A DNA stretch of 64,000 nucleotides from Alphaproteobacteria bacterium. Lineage in GTDB: Bacteria > Pseudomonadota > Alphaproteobacteria > CALKHQ01. The stretch spans positions 1 to 64,000 of the forward strand of contig JAWKYB010000003.1 of the NCBI GenBank assembly GCA_041396705.1, given 5' to 3'. A program made the position numbers and the translations under genes. The notes beneath the pieces are model-generated. The model made no database searches and was not told the DNA's origin. It worked only from the letters and a program-made list of their open reading frames with translations. Of the stretch, positions 17,150 to 28,130 are shown piece by piece. The number at the start of each line of letters is the position of its first letter. Position 1 is the stretch's first letter.

Positions 17150-17728
17150 TCAGGCCAGCAGCATGCCCATCGGCAGGCCGACGGCGGCGCCGAGCGCAAA
17201 GCCGGCGACGAGGTCGCTCGGATAGTGGTGGGCGGCGACCAGGCGCGCCCAGGCGATGGCGGCGCCGAGCAGTGCCGCCGGCAGCGCCAGCCCGGGATAG
17301 GCGGCGCACAGCGGGATCAGCACGGCAACCACGGTCATGCAGTGGCCGCTGGGAAAGGCGAAGGCGTCCAGCGTCGGCAGCAGCGGGGTCAGCGCGGGGT
17401 CGGCCTCGAACGGCCGCGGCCGCTGCACCTGGCGCTTGATCCAGGGATAGACCGCGTGCGCCAGCAGCGCCGCCGCGGTGGCGGCGCCGGCGACGGCGGG
17501 GAAGCGGCCCGGGTCGGCGAGCAGCAGGCCGGCCGCCAGCGCGACATAGAGCCAGCCGTTGCCGAGGCGGTTCAGCAGCAGGGCGAGCGGGCGCAACGGC
17601 GCCGTGCGGCCCCAGCGGGCGGCGATCCGCACCACCGCCAGTTCGCCGCGGCCCAGCCCCGCGGCCAGCGCCGGCGCGCCGCCCTGCCGCCGTGCGTCCG
17701 CCGCGATGTTGGCTCTGCGAGATCGCAC
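17150..17728 (-). CDS. PAP2-family phosphatase (membrane)
   Basis: A 192-residue integral membrane phosphatase. The three PAP2 motifs are complete: K98-x6-RP (KRQVQRPRP), P126-SGH and R162-x5-H168-x3-D172. The His of PSGH and H168 are the catalytic pair in the family. About five hydrophobic segments surround them. The GTG at 17728 is chosen because AAGGAG lies 5 bases upstream; an upstream in-frame ATG at 17857 has no such site and would overlap the divergent gene. Members dephosphorylate lipid phosphates such as undecaprenyl pyrophosphate or phosphatidate; the substrate here is open. Confidence 0.88.
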   Translation of the reverse strand: MRSRRANIAADARRQGGAPALAAGLGRGELAVVRIAARWGRTAPLRPLALLLNRLGNGWLYVALAAGLLLADPGRFPAVAGAATAAALLAHAVYPWIKRQVQRPRPFEADPALTPLLPTLDAFAFPSGHCMTVVAVLIPLCAAYPGLALPAALLGAAIAWARLVAAHHYPSDLVAGFALGAAVGLPMGMLLA

Positions 17729-17840
17729 GTGCACTCCTTCCGGCCTGGGCCGCCCTGGGACGTTGCCGTATCGTCGCGCCGCCGAGTATAGCGGTATGTG
17801 GCCGTTGGCACAAAGCGTCCGACCGGGCCAGGAGCGCAGG

Positions 17841-19073
17841 ATGACGACCGGGGTCAAGGGCTATCCCCTTGCCTTTCACATCGCCCTCGACGGCAACGGC
17901 ATCAACGGCCTGGAGGGCCTGGCCGGGGTGTGCCTGTTCCTCTACGACCCGGCGACCGGCAACCACGCCTACAAGGTGCGCTATTACGACGGCATCGCCG
18001 CCGGCCACGCGGTGGCGGTGAACCCGGCGGCGACGGTCGGCTTCCTCGGCAACGCCGGCCAGCACCTGCTGTTCTACGACGCGGGCACGCTCGACGAGAT
18101 CGCCCGCATCTCGACGCTGCGGTTCGAGCCGACGCCGACCTCGCTGCAGGGCAGCACCCATGTCGTCTGGCTGTCGGACACCGCGTTCGTCACCGCCATC
18201 GGCGCCCATCTCTACCGCTTCGAACTCGACCGGCTGGAGAGTCCCGAGCGACTGGGCCCGCACGGGGTCAAGCTGCCGCACGCGATGAAGCGCAGCGCGT
18301 CCGGCCGCTACCTCTGCTACGGCTCGATGGACAGCCCGGCCGAGGGCGCGGCCGGCGAGGCCCGCCATGTCGGCATCTTCGACCTGGAAACCGGTGCGGT
18401 GCGGGTGGTGCCGCTGCCGGCGACCTGCTGGCACCTGGCCGTGCACGAGAGCGCGGACCTGTTCTATTGCATCTCGTTCCGGGTCGCGCCGCAGGACGGC
18501 GTCGACTGGCACGAATGGGGCATGGCTTTCCTGAAGGAATATGCCTTCGAGATTGACGCGGCGACCGGCCAGGTGCTGCGCCACTGGGCGGCCGGCCGCG
18601 AGGTTCCGGCGCACATCAACTCCGACGTCGCGTTGTCGTCCGGCGAGCTGATCTTCTGCAACGGCGCCAGCCAGTCGGTGGTGCTGCTGGACCGGGCGAG
18701 TTTCGCCCGCTTCCGCATCATCGACGAGCGGCCGGACTTCGCCGGCCAGCTCGCCCACCCGCGCGAGGTGGCGACCCAGCTCTACGACGTGTTCGCCCGC
18801 GGCAACTTCTTCACCAACAGCCGCCATTTCCTCGGCGCGCTCAGGGTCAGCCGCTTCACGCTGCTCGATTCGATCTATGCCTGTCAGCTCAACCGTGCGC
18901 AGGACCTGCTGTTCACCGCCAACCGCGGGCTGAACCACATCACGCTGTACGACTATCCCTCGACCGAGCGCCGGCTGCGGGTGCCGATGCCGCCGATCCA
19001 GGAGTTCGTGCCCTGGATCGGCCCGCAGGCCGACCCGCGGCTGGGCTTCCACCACAGCGTCGTCGTCGGCTGA
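17841..19073 (+). CDS. Hypothetical protein, probable beta-propeller
   Basis: A 410-residue soluble protein without signal peptide. Repeated blocks of about 45-50 residues end in short hydrophobic strands with Asp/Gly turns (VCLFLYDPATGNHAY, HLLFYDAGTLDEIARI, HVGIFDLETGAVRVV), the pattern of quinoprotein or lactonase-like beta-propellers. I do not recognise the family. An AGGAGCGCAGG site precedes ATG 17841. It is divergent from the PAP2 gene with no shared pathway evident. The 269 bases after it, before the first exoprotein, are A+T-richer and include a TATAAA-like stretch near 19255 that may be the exoprotein promoter. Confidence 0.6.
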   Translation: MTTGVKGYPLAFHIALDGNGINGLEGLAGVCLFLYDPATGNHAYKVRYYDGIAAGHAVAVNPAATVGFLGNAGQHLLFYDAGTLDEIARISTLRFEPTPTSLQGSTHVVWLSDTAFVTAIGAHLYRFELDRLESPERLGPHGVKLPHAMKRSASGRYLCYGSMDSPAEGAAGEARHVGIFDLETGAVRVVPLPATCWHLAVHESADLFYCISFRVAPQDGVDWHEWGMAFLKEYAFEIDAATGQVLRHWAAGREVPAHINSDVALSSGELIFCNGASQSVVLLDRASFARFRIIDERPDFAGQLAHPREVATQLYDVFARGNFFTNSRHFLGALRVSRFTLLDSIYACQLNRAQDLLFTANRGLNHITLYDYPSTERRLRVPMPPIQEFVPWIGPQADPRLGFHHSVVVG

Positions 19074-19342
19074 CGCAAGGTTTCACGTATCTGTGATGGG
19101 GCTCACTGTCGCCCCGGCACTGCGGTTCTATGCAACCGTCCGCAAGGGCAAAGCGGACGGGCAAGGCTCTCTGGCGCGCGATCCGACCGGCCAGTTTCAC
19201 AGGCGAGGCAGTGCCCGTTTACAAAAAAGTCCGCAGAGAAATTGGTAAAATTTGGTATAAAACCCGACCATTCCTTAACCGCTCGGCAATGAATCGCCGT
19301 ACCGGACAGCAAGATTCCGGACGGCCCAGCCTGGAGGCTGCC

Positions 19343-20065
19343 ATGTCTGTTACGCGTCCCTTCCGGACCTTTGCGGCGACCGACCGACAAGGTCGCGATC
19401 TTGCGGCCCGCGTCAGCGGCCGCTCTCGCCGTCGCCACGGCTACTGGTCAACCTCTGCGTTGACCGCCGTGTCGATCGCCGGAGCGGTGCTGGCGAGCCC
19501 GGCGCTGGCCGGTCCCGAGGGCGGGGTGGTGGTCGAGGGCGAGGCCACGATCACCTACGGCGAGAACTCGATCGTTATCCAGCAGAACTCCGACCGGGTG
19601 ATCATCGAGTGGCAGTCGTTCGACGTCGGTGCGAACGAGAGCGTGAACTTCATCCAGCCGTCGGAGCTGGCGGCGGCGCTGAACCGGGTGCTGTCGGGCG
19701 AGGCCTCGGTGATCCTGGGTTCGCTGACGGCGAACGGCCAGATCACGCTGGTCAACCCGGCCGGCACGTTCGGGGCTTTCATGAACATCGACGTGGCGGC
19801 GATCACGGCGACGACGCTGGACATCATCAACACCAACTTCATGGCCGGCGACCTGGTGTTCGACCAGTATGACGACCGGTTTGCCGATGCCAGCGTGACC
19901 AACGACGGCACGATCACGGTGGGCGACCGGGGTCTGGCGCCTTGGTGGCGCCGGGGGTGGCGAACAACGGCATCATCCAGGCGCGTACCGTGCGGTGGTG
20001 CTGGCGTCGGGCACGGCGGCGACGATCGACTTCTACGGCGACGGTCTGGTCAACTCTCGCGGTGA
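19343..20065 (+). CDS. N-terminal fragment of exoprotein 1 (signal peptide and TPS domain)
   Basis: This is the intact first reading segment of the disrupted exoprotein 1. Residues 1-56 are the long signal region and about 57-200 the haemagglutination-activity (TPS) domain, with VIIEWQSFDVGANESVNF and GEASVILGSLTANGQ. Coding sense is lost after about 19935 (GTITVGDRGLA), where a deleted G in GCGGCC relative to the paralogue throws the frame, so the last 40 residues are out of frame. Confidence 0.6.
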   Translation: MSVTRPFRTFAATDRQGRDLAARVSGRSRRRHGYWSTSALTAVSIAGAVLASPALAGPEGGVVVEGEATITYGENSIVIQQNSDRVIIEWQSFDVGANESVNFIQPSELAAALNRVLSGEASVILGSLTANGQITLVNPAGTFGAFMNIDVAAITATTLDIINTNFMAGDLVFDQYDDRFADASVTNDGTITVGDRGLAPWWRRGWRTTASSRRVPCGGAGVGHGGDDRLLRRRSGQLSR

Positions 20066-21976
20066 CGGCGCCGACGCAGGCCGCGCCAGTGGACGCGAAC
20101 GGCAAACCGCTGGACGCGCTGGTCAAAGGTTCGGGGCCAGATCTATGCCGACGGCGGCACGGTGATCCTGACCGCGGAGGCGGTGGCGGACTGGTCGACG
20201 AACGCGATCACCATGGACGGCGTGATCCAGGCGCGCTGATCCAGGCTGCAGATCGCGCCGGTCGGCGGCGACGGCGCCGGCGGCAGGTGTGGCGGGCACG
20301 CTCGACGCCTCCGGTGCGCAGGCCGGCACCGCCGGCGGCACGGTGCACGTGCTGGGCGACGCGGTGGCGCTGAACGCCGGCGCCGACATCGACGTCTCCT
20401 GGCCTGGCTGGCGGCGGCACCGCGCTGGTCGGCGGGGCGGCGCGCGGCGCCGCCCTCGACCCGCTCGACGCGATCGCCGGGCTGGACGCGGGACGCTACG
20501 ACCGAGCAGCGAACCACTCACGATGCAGATGCATCGGCCGACAGCTCTCCGATCCGCGGCGAGGGCGACCGGTCATCGTCTTCCAGGCGCACTGACGCGT
20601 CCGGCCCATGGCGTTATCGACGACGACCTGGCGGCGGCTTTGAAGGCTCGCTGAGGTTCCCACCGACGCACCGGTGGTCATGGATACCGGCGCCGCGACT
20701 GGCTATATGCTCGCCGATCCCGGCGACGGTTCGCGTGTCCACACCGCAAGCACCGCCGCTGCACCGCGGGTGCGTCTGGAGATCGACGATGCCGTGATCG
20801 AGGCGTGCTGAACGGCGGCGGCACCTTCGAGCTGAATACGGACGCCTATGCGGAACCACCGCACCGGCCGCGTGGAATTCGGCGGCGGCGGCAATGTCAC
20901 CATCACCAACAAATACCGGCACCATGGGGACGTTCATCATCCATGCTGCCGACACGATCGATACCATACAGGTCGGCTTCCTGACCAACGGCAGCACCGG
21001 CACTCAATTATGAAATTCGGCTTGCCGGCAGTATGTCGATTGCCAGCCCCGCCTCGGCAATCGTCAGATCACCGGCCAGGTCTTCAACACCGGCGGCGGC
21101 CACGTCATCTTCGATGCCGCCGACGACATCCGCATCGGCGATCCACTGGCATCGAAGCGGCGGCGATGTGACCGATCGCCCGCGGCGGCGACGGCGGCGG
21201 GCGGGTGATCTTCCGCACCGCCGACGGCTGGATCGATCTCCGCCGGCGGCACCGTCACCATCCAGACCGACACCCTGTGCAGATCGACCGCCAGCGCCAC
21301 CTTCGATCCGCTGATCGATGCCGGCACCGGCACGGTGGCGTTGCTGCCGTTCACCACCGGCCGGGCGATCGACCTGGGGACGTTGGACGCGAACAGCCTG
21401 AGCCTGATCGAGTCCGACATCGACCGCATCGCCGCCGACGTGCTGCGCTTCGGCGACACAAACAGCGGCGACGATCAACATCAGCGCCGCCCTCAGCTCC
21501 GGCGCAGGCGGACCAACTGTCGCTGGCCAGCGGCGGCGCCGCCGTGGATGGCAACCCTCCGGCGCCGACGTGACCGCCACCGGCCTGGTCGGTGCAGGCG
21601 GCGACCAGCGACGGGCTTGAGACGGGCGGTCGGCAATCTGGCGTTCGATATCGGCGGCGTGGTCGCTCGCTGTCGACAACACGGGGTTGACCATTGCAAC
21701 GGTGGACGGCATCTCGTTCTCGACCGCCAGCGGTGCCGTCACGTTGACCACCGCCAGCCCGACTCCTGCCAGCTCCGTGGTCGCCGGCGGCAGCATTTCT
21801 GCCACCGCGGGTTTAATCCGGGGCCATCGATACCGACAACCTCACGGTGAACGGGTTCGTGATTGTGCAGTCGACCGGCGGCGACGTGACGCTGCAGGCC
21901 GGCGACGACGTGGTTCTGGGCACCGCCGCCACCGTCAGCGCGAACGGCGCGCTGACCCTGACCGCCGGCCACGCCG

Positions 21977-23410
21977 ATGGACGGCGACGGCGGGCTGTCC
22001 ATCGCGTCATCGGCCCTGCTGGTCGGCAACCCGGTCAACCTGAACGCCGTCAACGACATCGCGCTGAGCCGGTTCCTTGCAGCCGGCAGCACCGTCAACG
22101 TCACCTCGACCGGCGGCGGCGTCTCGCTGGTCGATGCGTCGGGGACCTATTCGTTCGGCGCCCTGTCGGTGACCGCCGCTAATGGCATCAGCCTGGGTGC
22201 GATGGTCTCCACCACCGGCGCGCAGACATATGACAGCCCGGTGACCTTGACCGCCGACACGGTGCTGACCAGCACCGGCGCAGGCGACATCTCGTTCAAC
22301 TCCACGATCAACGGCCTGTTCGGGCTGACGGTCAACACCGGCGGCACCACCGCGTTCAACGACGTGATCGGCGGCTCCGCCGGCGGCGACCGCCTCGGCA
22401 GTCTGACGACGGATGCCGGCGGCACCTCCGTGTTCAGCATCAACGGGACGACGCAGGTCAGCATTCAGAACGACGCGTTGTTCGGCGACGACGTCTCCAT
22501 TTCCGGGAACAGCCAGATCTGGGAGTTCTTCGGCGACACCACCTTCGACGGCACCGTCGGCGGCAACGTGCAGATGCTCATGCGGGCGCACAATCCGCTG
22601 ACCCTCGACGCCGCCGTGGAATTCCTGGCCTATCAGGTCGTCAGCGGCGGTCTGGTCACCGTCAACGGCGGCTCGGTCACGACCACCGGCAACGCTTTCC
22701 CGCTGGACATCCAGAACAATCTCGTCCTCGGGGCCGACACGGTGTTTTCCTCCCAGGGCCCCCTCATTTTCCGCGGTACGGTGGACGGCGCGTTTGCGAT
22801 GACGCTGAACTCGCCGCGACGGACTGTGTTCCGAGGTGTCGTGGGCGGAACCACGCCGCTGACCAGCATCACCACGGATGCGCCCGGTACGACGGAGTTG
22901 GAGGGCGGGTCGATCACCTCGTCGGGCAACTCGCTGACCATCAACGATGCCACCATCCTGGGCGCAGACACGGTGATCACCGACGCCGGCGCCGTCACGT
23001 TCAACAACACGGTCGACGGCGCCTTCGCCCTGACGATCGATGCCGGGGGCGACGTGACGTTCGGCGGCGCAGTCGGCGGGACCGATCCGCTCACCAGCCT
23101 CACCGTCGGGACCGATGCCGCGATCAACGTCAATGGCACAATCACGACGGACAACGGCAATGTGACCTTCGATGCCGACGTCATGGCGATCGCGGCCACA
23201 CTGAATGCCGGCGCCGGAATCGTCGCTCTGCGGCCGCGCACGGCGGGCGAGACCATCAGCCTGGGGACGGAGACGGCCGGCAGCCTGGCTCGACCGACGC
23301 CGAACTGGACCTTATCGCGGCGAGCATCCTGCGCATCGGCAGCGCGAGTGCCGGCAGCATCGATTTCACCGCCGCAATCAGCCCGGCGGGCACCGACACC
23401 CTGTCGCTGA
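21977..23410 (+). CDS. Central repeat fragment of exoprotein 1
   Basis: An open stretch of 477 codons within the disrupted exoprotein, true coding from about 22000 to 23285. It contains the four beta-repeats described separately (for example LGADTVITDAGAVTF and VDGAFALTIDAGGDVTFGG). The initiation codon is merely the first ATG and has no ribosome binding site; the piece is not expected to be translated alone. Confidence 0.5.
   Translation: MDGDGGLSIASSALLVGNPVNLNAVNDIALSRFLAAGSTVNVTSTGGGVSLVDASGTYSFGALSVTAANGISLGAMVSTTGAQTYDSPVTLTADTVLTSTGAGDISFNSTINGLFGLTVNTGGTTAFNDVIGGSAGGDRLGSLTTDAGGTSVFSINGTTQVSIQNDALFGDDVSISGNSQIWEFFGDTTFDGTVGGNVQMLMRAHNPLTLDAAVEFLAYQVVSGGLVTVNGGSVTTTGNAFPLDIQNNLVLGADTVFSSQGPLIFRGTVDGAFAMTLNSPRRTVFRGVVGGTTPLTSITTDAPGTTELEGGSITSSGNSLTINDATILGADTVITDAGAVTFNNTVDGAFALTIDAGGDVTFGGAVGGTDPLTSLTVGTDAAINVNGTITTDNGNVTFDADVMAIAATLNAGAGIVALRPRTAGETISLGTETAGSLARPTPNWTLSRRASCASAARVPAASISPPQSARRAPTPCR
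22240..23160 (+). repeat. Four-unit protein-coding repeat of about 71-79 residues in exoprotein 1
   Basis: Units begin near 22257, 22470, 22730 and 22960. Each has the order D-T-V-(short strand)-xxFxxTVxGxFxLTx, then VGG and LTSLTT. The last two are clearest: LGADTVFSSQGPLIFRGTV and LGADTVITDAGAVTFNNTV. They encode successive beta-coils of the exoprotein stalk. Confidence 0.6.
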
Positions 23411-24075
23411 TCACCGGCGACGAAATCCTGAACACCAATGCCGGCATCGACGTGCAGGTCGCCAACCTGGCCCTGCAGGCGGTCAACGGCATCGGCAACG
23501 ACTCGCAGATCGACATGGACGTCGACACGGTCGCCGCCCTGGAACACGACCGAGGGCGGCATTGCCCTGATCGAGAGCTTCACCGGCGGCGACCTGATGT
23601 CGGCACCGTCGACGGCGTCGTCGGCATCCGCAACACGGCGTCGGCCGGCTTCAGCCCGATCCTCGCCATCCAGTTGGAGACCAACAACGGCGACCCGACC
23701 GTCAACAGCGACATCTTCACGTCGCGCCGCAACATCTTCCTCGTCGCGCAGTTCGGCAACGGGCGGACGGCGTGCAGACCTTCACCAACAACGCCAACAT
23801 CACCAGCGCGGACAGCGGCGCCAACGCCACAACGGCAAGATCGACATCCGCGCCGGCAACATGACGCTGTCGGCCGGCAGCACCATCACGGCCGTGAACC
23901 GCGTGATCCTGGAGGACGACCCGGCCTCGAACACCTACACGGTCGCGATCGATCTCGGCGGCAGCGACGGCGTCGCCACGCTGGGCCTGACCCAGGATGA
24001 GCTCGACACCGTCACCACCGCCGGCGTGCTGCAGATCGGCAACAGCGGCTCGGGCAACATCACCGTCGAGCCCGA

Positions 24076-24951
24076 TTGCGCTCGATCCCGCCAAGGTCAC
24101 CACCCTGGATTCTGGAGACGGGCGGATCGCTGTCGGCCTCAACCGGCAGCAGTCCGCACATCACGGTCGAGAGCCTGGCGCTGCGCACCGGCGCCGGCAT
24201 CGGGATCGCCACCGCCGTCGACAACCTGGCCTCAAACACCGGCGGCACCTTCGTCGTGCTCAACAATCAGGGCGACCTGACAATCACCGCGGTAGACGGG
24301 CTGACGGCGTCGACGAATGGCAGCAGCTTAGGCAGCGGAATCAGCGCTCTGGGCGTGCTGACATTCGCCGCCGACACCAGCAGCACCGCAAGCGGCAGCT
24401 ACCTGGCCACAACCAGCATCGACGTTGCCAACGGCGTCACGGTCAGCTCTGGCATCCTGCTCGCCTTCGAGGCACCGACAGTAAACCTGGACGGCGACCT
24501 GATTGGCACCAACGGGATCTCCGGCTCGGCAACGACCGTCAACGTTCTGAGCGACACCGGCGGCGCCGAGGTCCAGGACGCGATCTACGTGGCGCGGGCG
24601 GGCGCCCTGGCCGGCGACAACGTGACCATCGACATCGCCGCCGGCACCTATGCCAGCTTCGTGGTGCCGTTCTCGCACCCCAACCCGACCATCATCGGCG
24701 CCGGCAACGACGCCGGTTCGATCACCACGATCGAGACCGGCTCACCCGCGATCACCATCGCCGCCAACGGCACGACGATCCAGGACATGTTGCTGACCTC
24801 CGGCGCCGGCATCGACATCGGCATCCTGCTGGACGGCGCCACGACGCCGTTCCTGACCGGCATCAATATCGTCAACGTCGATTTCACAGCCTCAGCTTCG
24901 GGGTCCTCAGCACGGGCAATATCGGCAACGGCGGCGGCGGCATCGACGTGA
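24076..24951 (+). CDS. Fragment of exoprotein 1
   Basis: An open stretch in the genuine frame from about 24110 (ETGGSLSASTGSSPHITVE) to 24890 (INIVNVDFTA). It holds beta-helix sequence such as DAIYVARAGALAGDNVTIDI and TIQDMLLTSGAGIDIGILL, equivalent to the region before the repeats in the paralogue. It is a piece of the disrupted gene, not an independent gene. Confidence 0.45.
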   Translation: MRSIPPRSPPWILETGGSLSASTGSSPHITVESLALRTGAGIGIATAVDNLASNTGGTFVVLNNQGDLTITAVDGLTASTNGSSLGSGISALGVLTFAADTSSTASGSYLATTSIDVANGVTVSSGILLAFEAPTVNLDGDLIGTNGISGSATTVNVLSDTGGAEVQDAIYVARAGALAGDNVTIDIAAGTYASFVVPFSHPNPTIIGAGNDAGSITTIETGSPAITIAANGTTIQDMLLTSGAGIDIGILLDGATTPFLTGINIVNVDFTASASGSSARAISATAAAAST

Positions 24952-25263
24952 CCATCCATGGCAACGCCAACGACGACCGCGCCGTTTTCGAGGATATGAC
25001 GCAGGCCGCCATCGCCGCGGGCGACGTGGACAATGACGCGGTCTATCTGATCAAGGATCTGATCATCCAGGACGGCAGCGACGCCGACGACCTGTCGGCC
25101 GGCATCGACGGCATCGCGCTGGGCAGTCTCGGGGCGGCGACGATCCAGGGCGTGAACATGACCCACAACGCCGGCTTCGACGGCATCTTCGTCGGGCCGA
25201 CGCTGACCGACGCGACCATCCTGATCGCGTCCCGATGCCGACGACGCCAACACGCTCCGGGGC

Positions 25264-26805
25264 TTGAGCGACGGCATCGATATCAGCACACTCAGCGGCG
25301 GCAGTTTCACCGTGCAGGGCAACGACCTGATTCGGCGACGACGACGGCTTCGACGTCAACGGCTCGATCACCAGCGGTGCAAATGTCAGCGTGATCGACA
25401 ACACCAGCATCGCTGGCAACGAGGATGGCCTGGACTTCGGATCGATCCTGGTGGTGTCGTCACCGTTTCGGGCAATCAGTCGATCACGGGCGCCGCCAGC
25501 GACGCCATCGAGTTCGAAGGCGTGATCGGCCTGGGTTCGACCGTCAGCGTCACCAACAACGTCAACCTCATCGGCTACGAAGACGGCATCGATGTCTTCG
25601 ATCTGACCAGCGGCACTTTCGCGGTCGCCAACAACGCCAAGATCCAGGGCCAGACCCTGAACGGTATCGGGTTCAACGGGTTCATCTTCGGCACGGCGCA
25701 GGTCTCGGTGCACGACAATACCGACATCCTGGGCGACATCTTCGGGATCGCGTTCAGCGAGGAGATTCTTGGGGACACATCCGTCAGCATCGATCGCAAC
25801 GGCACGGCAACGCAGGGCGGCACGGCCTACGATGGAACCGCCCAGGTCAGCCTGGCGACGTTCTTACCGACGGGGCGGATCGAGGGCGGCATCGCATTCT
25901 CCGCCATCTCCGGGAATGCGGCGCTGACCGTCAGCCGCAACATCATCAGCGGCGGCAACGACGATGGCATCGGGTTCGCCGGTGCGATCAATTCGACGAA
26001 TGCGACGGCCGTGCACAACAACTTCGTCCTCGACAACGGCGGCAACGGCGTCTCGTTCACCAGCACCGTCGGCAGCGCGGTCGAAGTGTTTCAAAACTTC
26101 ATCGCCGGCAACGGCGGCAACGGGGTCAACGTCGGGCGGGGCGATATCGGCACCGGTCTGCTGCTGGTGCAGCAGAACTTCCTGCCCGGCTCCGGCTTCG
26201 CGCAAGGCAACGGCGGCTTCGGCTACAGCCAGCTTCGGCACCGGCACGCCGGATATCGAGGGCAACTGGTGGGGCACCGCGCTGGCGGCGCTGGTGCCGG
26301 GCACGATCAACGGCGCGGCGACACCGGCGCAGGTTCTGTCCACCGGGCTCGATTCCAATGTCGAGGGTCCGCTCGGCGTGACCGCATTCGACCCGCTGTC
26401 TGCCTTCCAGAACGACGGCCTGGTCGCGCCGATCGTGCCGCCGGCCGGCAACGATGTGGTCTTCCTCGCCGATGCGTTGCTGGTCGATATCCTGCGCCAG
26501 ACCAACGACGAGGCGGCGCTGGCGACCCGCTGGCCGGGCGCGCGGGTGCGGATTCCGGCAACGTGTTCGACAACGTCTTCGCCGATCCGTACAGCTTCCT
26601 GGCCGAGGGCAGCCTGAACGACCTTGCCCCGGCGGCGGGCGGCGCGAACTGCCAGCTGCTGCCGACCGATGGCGGCGTCGCCCTGGCGTGCAATGCCGGC
26701 GGCGGCGGGAGCAGGGCGGCGAGGGCGGTCTGCCCGACCTGGAGCCGGCGGCCGGCGTGGCGCGCCGGCGCTGGATCCGGGGCTGACCCTTGCAGGACCT
26801 GCTGA
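25264..26805 (+). CDS. C-terminal fragment of exoprotein 1
   Basis: Genuine coding from about 25450 to 26230 in this frame: SGNQSITGAASDAIEFEG, VSIDRNGTATQGG, ATAVHNNFVLDNGGNGV and VEVFQNFIAGN. It aligns well with the C-terminal part of exoprotein 2. After about 26235 the true frame moves to another phase (IEGNWWG equivalent), then shifts again near 26550, 26700 and 26790. Confidence 0.45.
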   Translation: MSDGIDISTLSGGSFTVQGNDLIRRRRRLRRQRLDHQRCKCQRDRQHQHRWQRGWPGLRIDPGGVVTVSGNQSITGAASDAIEFEGVIGLGSTVSVTNNVNLIGYEDGIDVFDLTSGTFAVANNAKIQGQTLNGIGFNGFIFGTAQVSVHDNTDILGDIFGIAFSEEILGDTSVSIDRNGTATQGGTAYDGTAQVSLATFLPTGRIEGGIAFSAISGNAALTVSRNIISGGNDDGIGFAGAINSTNATAVHNNFVLDNGGNGVSFTSTVGSAVEVFQNFIAGNGGNGVNVGRGDIGTGLLLVQQNFLPGSGFAQGNGGFGYSQLRHRHAGYRGQLVGHRAGGAGAGHDQRRGDTGAGSVHRARFQCRGSARRDRIRPAVCLPERRPGRADRAAGRQRCGLPRRCVAGRYPAPDQRRGGAGDPLAGRAGADSGNVFDNVFADPYSFLAEGSLNDLAPAAGGANCQLLPTDGGVALACNAGGGGSRAARAVCPTWSRRPAWRAGAGSGADPCRTC

Positions 26806-28130
26806 ATATGTGGCTGTTCAACTTCGGCACCGCGCTGGACAGCCCGGTCGCCGACCTGCCGGCGGCTGCAAGCCCGACGCCGCCTGAGCCGAGGCGTCAC
26901 CGAGACCGGCCGCGGGGCGCGTCGCGTTCCGCGGACCGGCGGGCCGTGCGGGCGTTCACTGGCGCCAGTCGCCGTTTACAATTCTCCCGGCGACAATAAC
27001 TTAAATTCTCAGTTAAATACGCTCCGTACATAGCCAGGAGCGAAGTTTCGCACGTTGAGCGGACTTGCGGCGACCGAGGCTGATTCAAGGGGGATTGGTC
27101 GATGCGTCGTTCGCATGCAGATTCACTTGTGCAATTCCAGGTTGATCGCCGGACCGGGCCGGCACATGTCGGCCGCCCCGCGAAATGGGTGATCGCGCCG
27201 TCGTCGCGCGCTGCGCTCCACCAGCGCACTGACCCTGGCGGCCTTCGCGGCCGTGCCGCTGCTGGCACCCACCGCCTCCCTGCCCTGCCGCAGAACGGCA
27301 CGGTTGTGGAGGGCGATGCGACCATCGTCTACGGCGACAACTCGATCGTCATCCAGCAGGCGTCGGACCGGGTGATCATCGAGTGGGACCGTTCGACATC
27401 GCGGCGCACGAGAGCGTGCATTTCGACCAGACCGCGTTCATGGCGGCGCTTTAACCGGGTGCTGTCGGGCGAGGCCCTCGGTGATCCTGGGCTCGCTGAG
27501 CGGCGCCGGCTCGATCACGCTGGTCAACCCGGCCGGCATCAGCTTCGGCGCCAGCGCGACTGTGGACGTCGGCGCGATCACGGCGACGACGCTGGACATC
27601 CTGAACAGCCGGTTCATGGCCGACGAGCTGGTGTTCGACGGCTATAACGACCGTTTCGCGACCGCCAGCGTGATCAACGACGGCACGATCACGTGGCGGA
27701 CCAGGGCTTGGCGGCGCTGGCTGTGCCTGGCGTGGCAAACAACGGCGTGATCCAGGCACGGGCCGGCGCGTGGTGCTGGCTTCCGGCACGGCGGCGACGG
27801 TGGACTTCTACGGCGACGGGTTGATCAACTTCGCGCTGACTGCGCCGACCCAGGCCGGCCCGGTGGACGCCAACGGCAACCCGCTGGACGCGCTGGTTGC
27901 GAACTCGGGCCAGATCTATGCCGACGGCGGCACGGTGATCCTGGCGGCGGGCGCGGTGGCCGGCATCGTCGACAGCGCGATCAACATGGATGGGGTGATC
28001 CAGGCGCGGTCGGTGCAGTGGGCCGCGACGGCCAGATCGCGCTGGTGGCAGAGGAAGGCGCCGGCGCCGTGCAGGTGGCCGGCGTGCTCGACGCCTCGGC
28101 GGTGCGGAGGCCGGCGTTGCCGGCGGCACG

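Larger units (their letters stand above)
19343..26999 (+). pseudogene. TpsA-type filamentous haemagglutinin exoprotein 1, multiply frameshifted
   Basis: Reading across frames gives one very large surface protein. It begins with an extended signal peptide (WSTSALTAVSIAGAVLASP) and a TPS secretion domain from GGVVVEGEATITYGENSI to LGSLTANGQITLVNPAG and ATTLDIINTNF. A beta-helix body follows, including a four-unit repeat (22240-23160), then blocks of GNxxIxG type. The end matches its paralogue: EVFQNFIAGN, VQQNFLPGSGF, LAPAAGGANC, and LQDLLNMWLFNFGTALD. At least a dozen frame changes occur, densest at 19.93-21.98 kb, each explicable by one or two bases. The 3' end is uncertain: one frame stops at 26887, another at 26999. 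Family role: exported by a TpsB outer-membrane partner as an adhesin. Confidence 0.8.
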
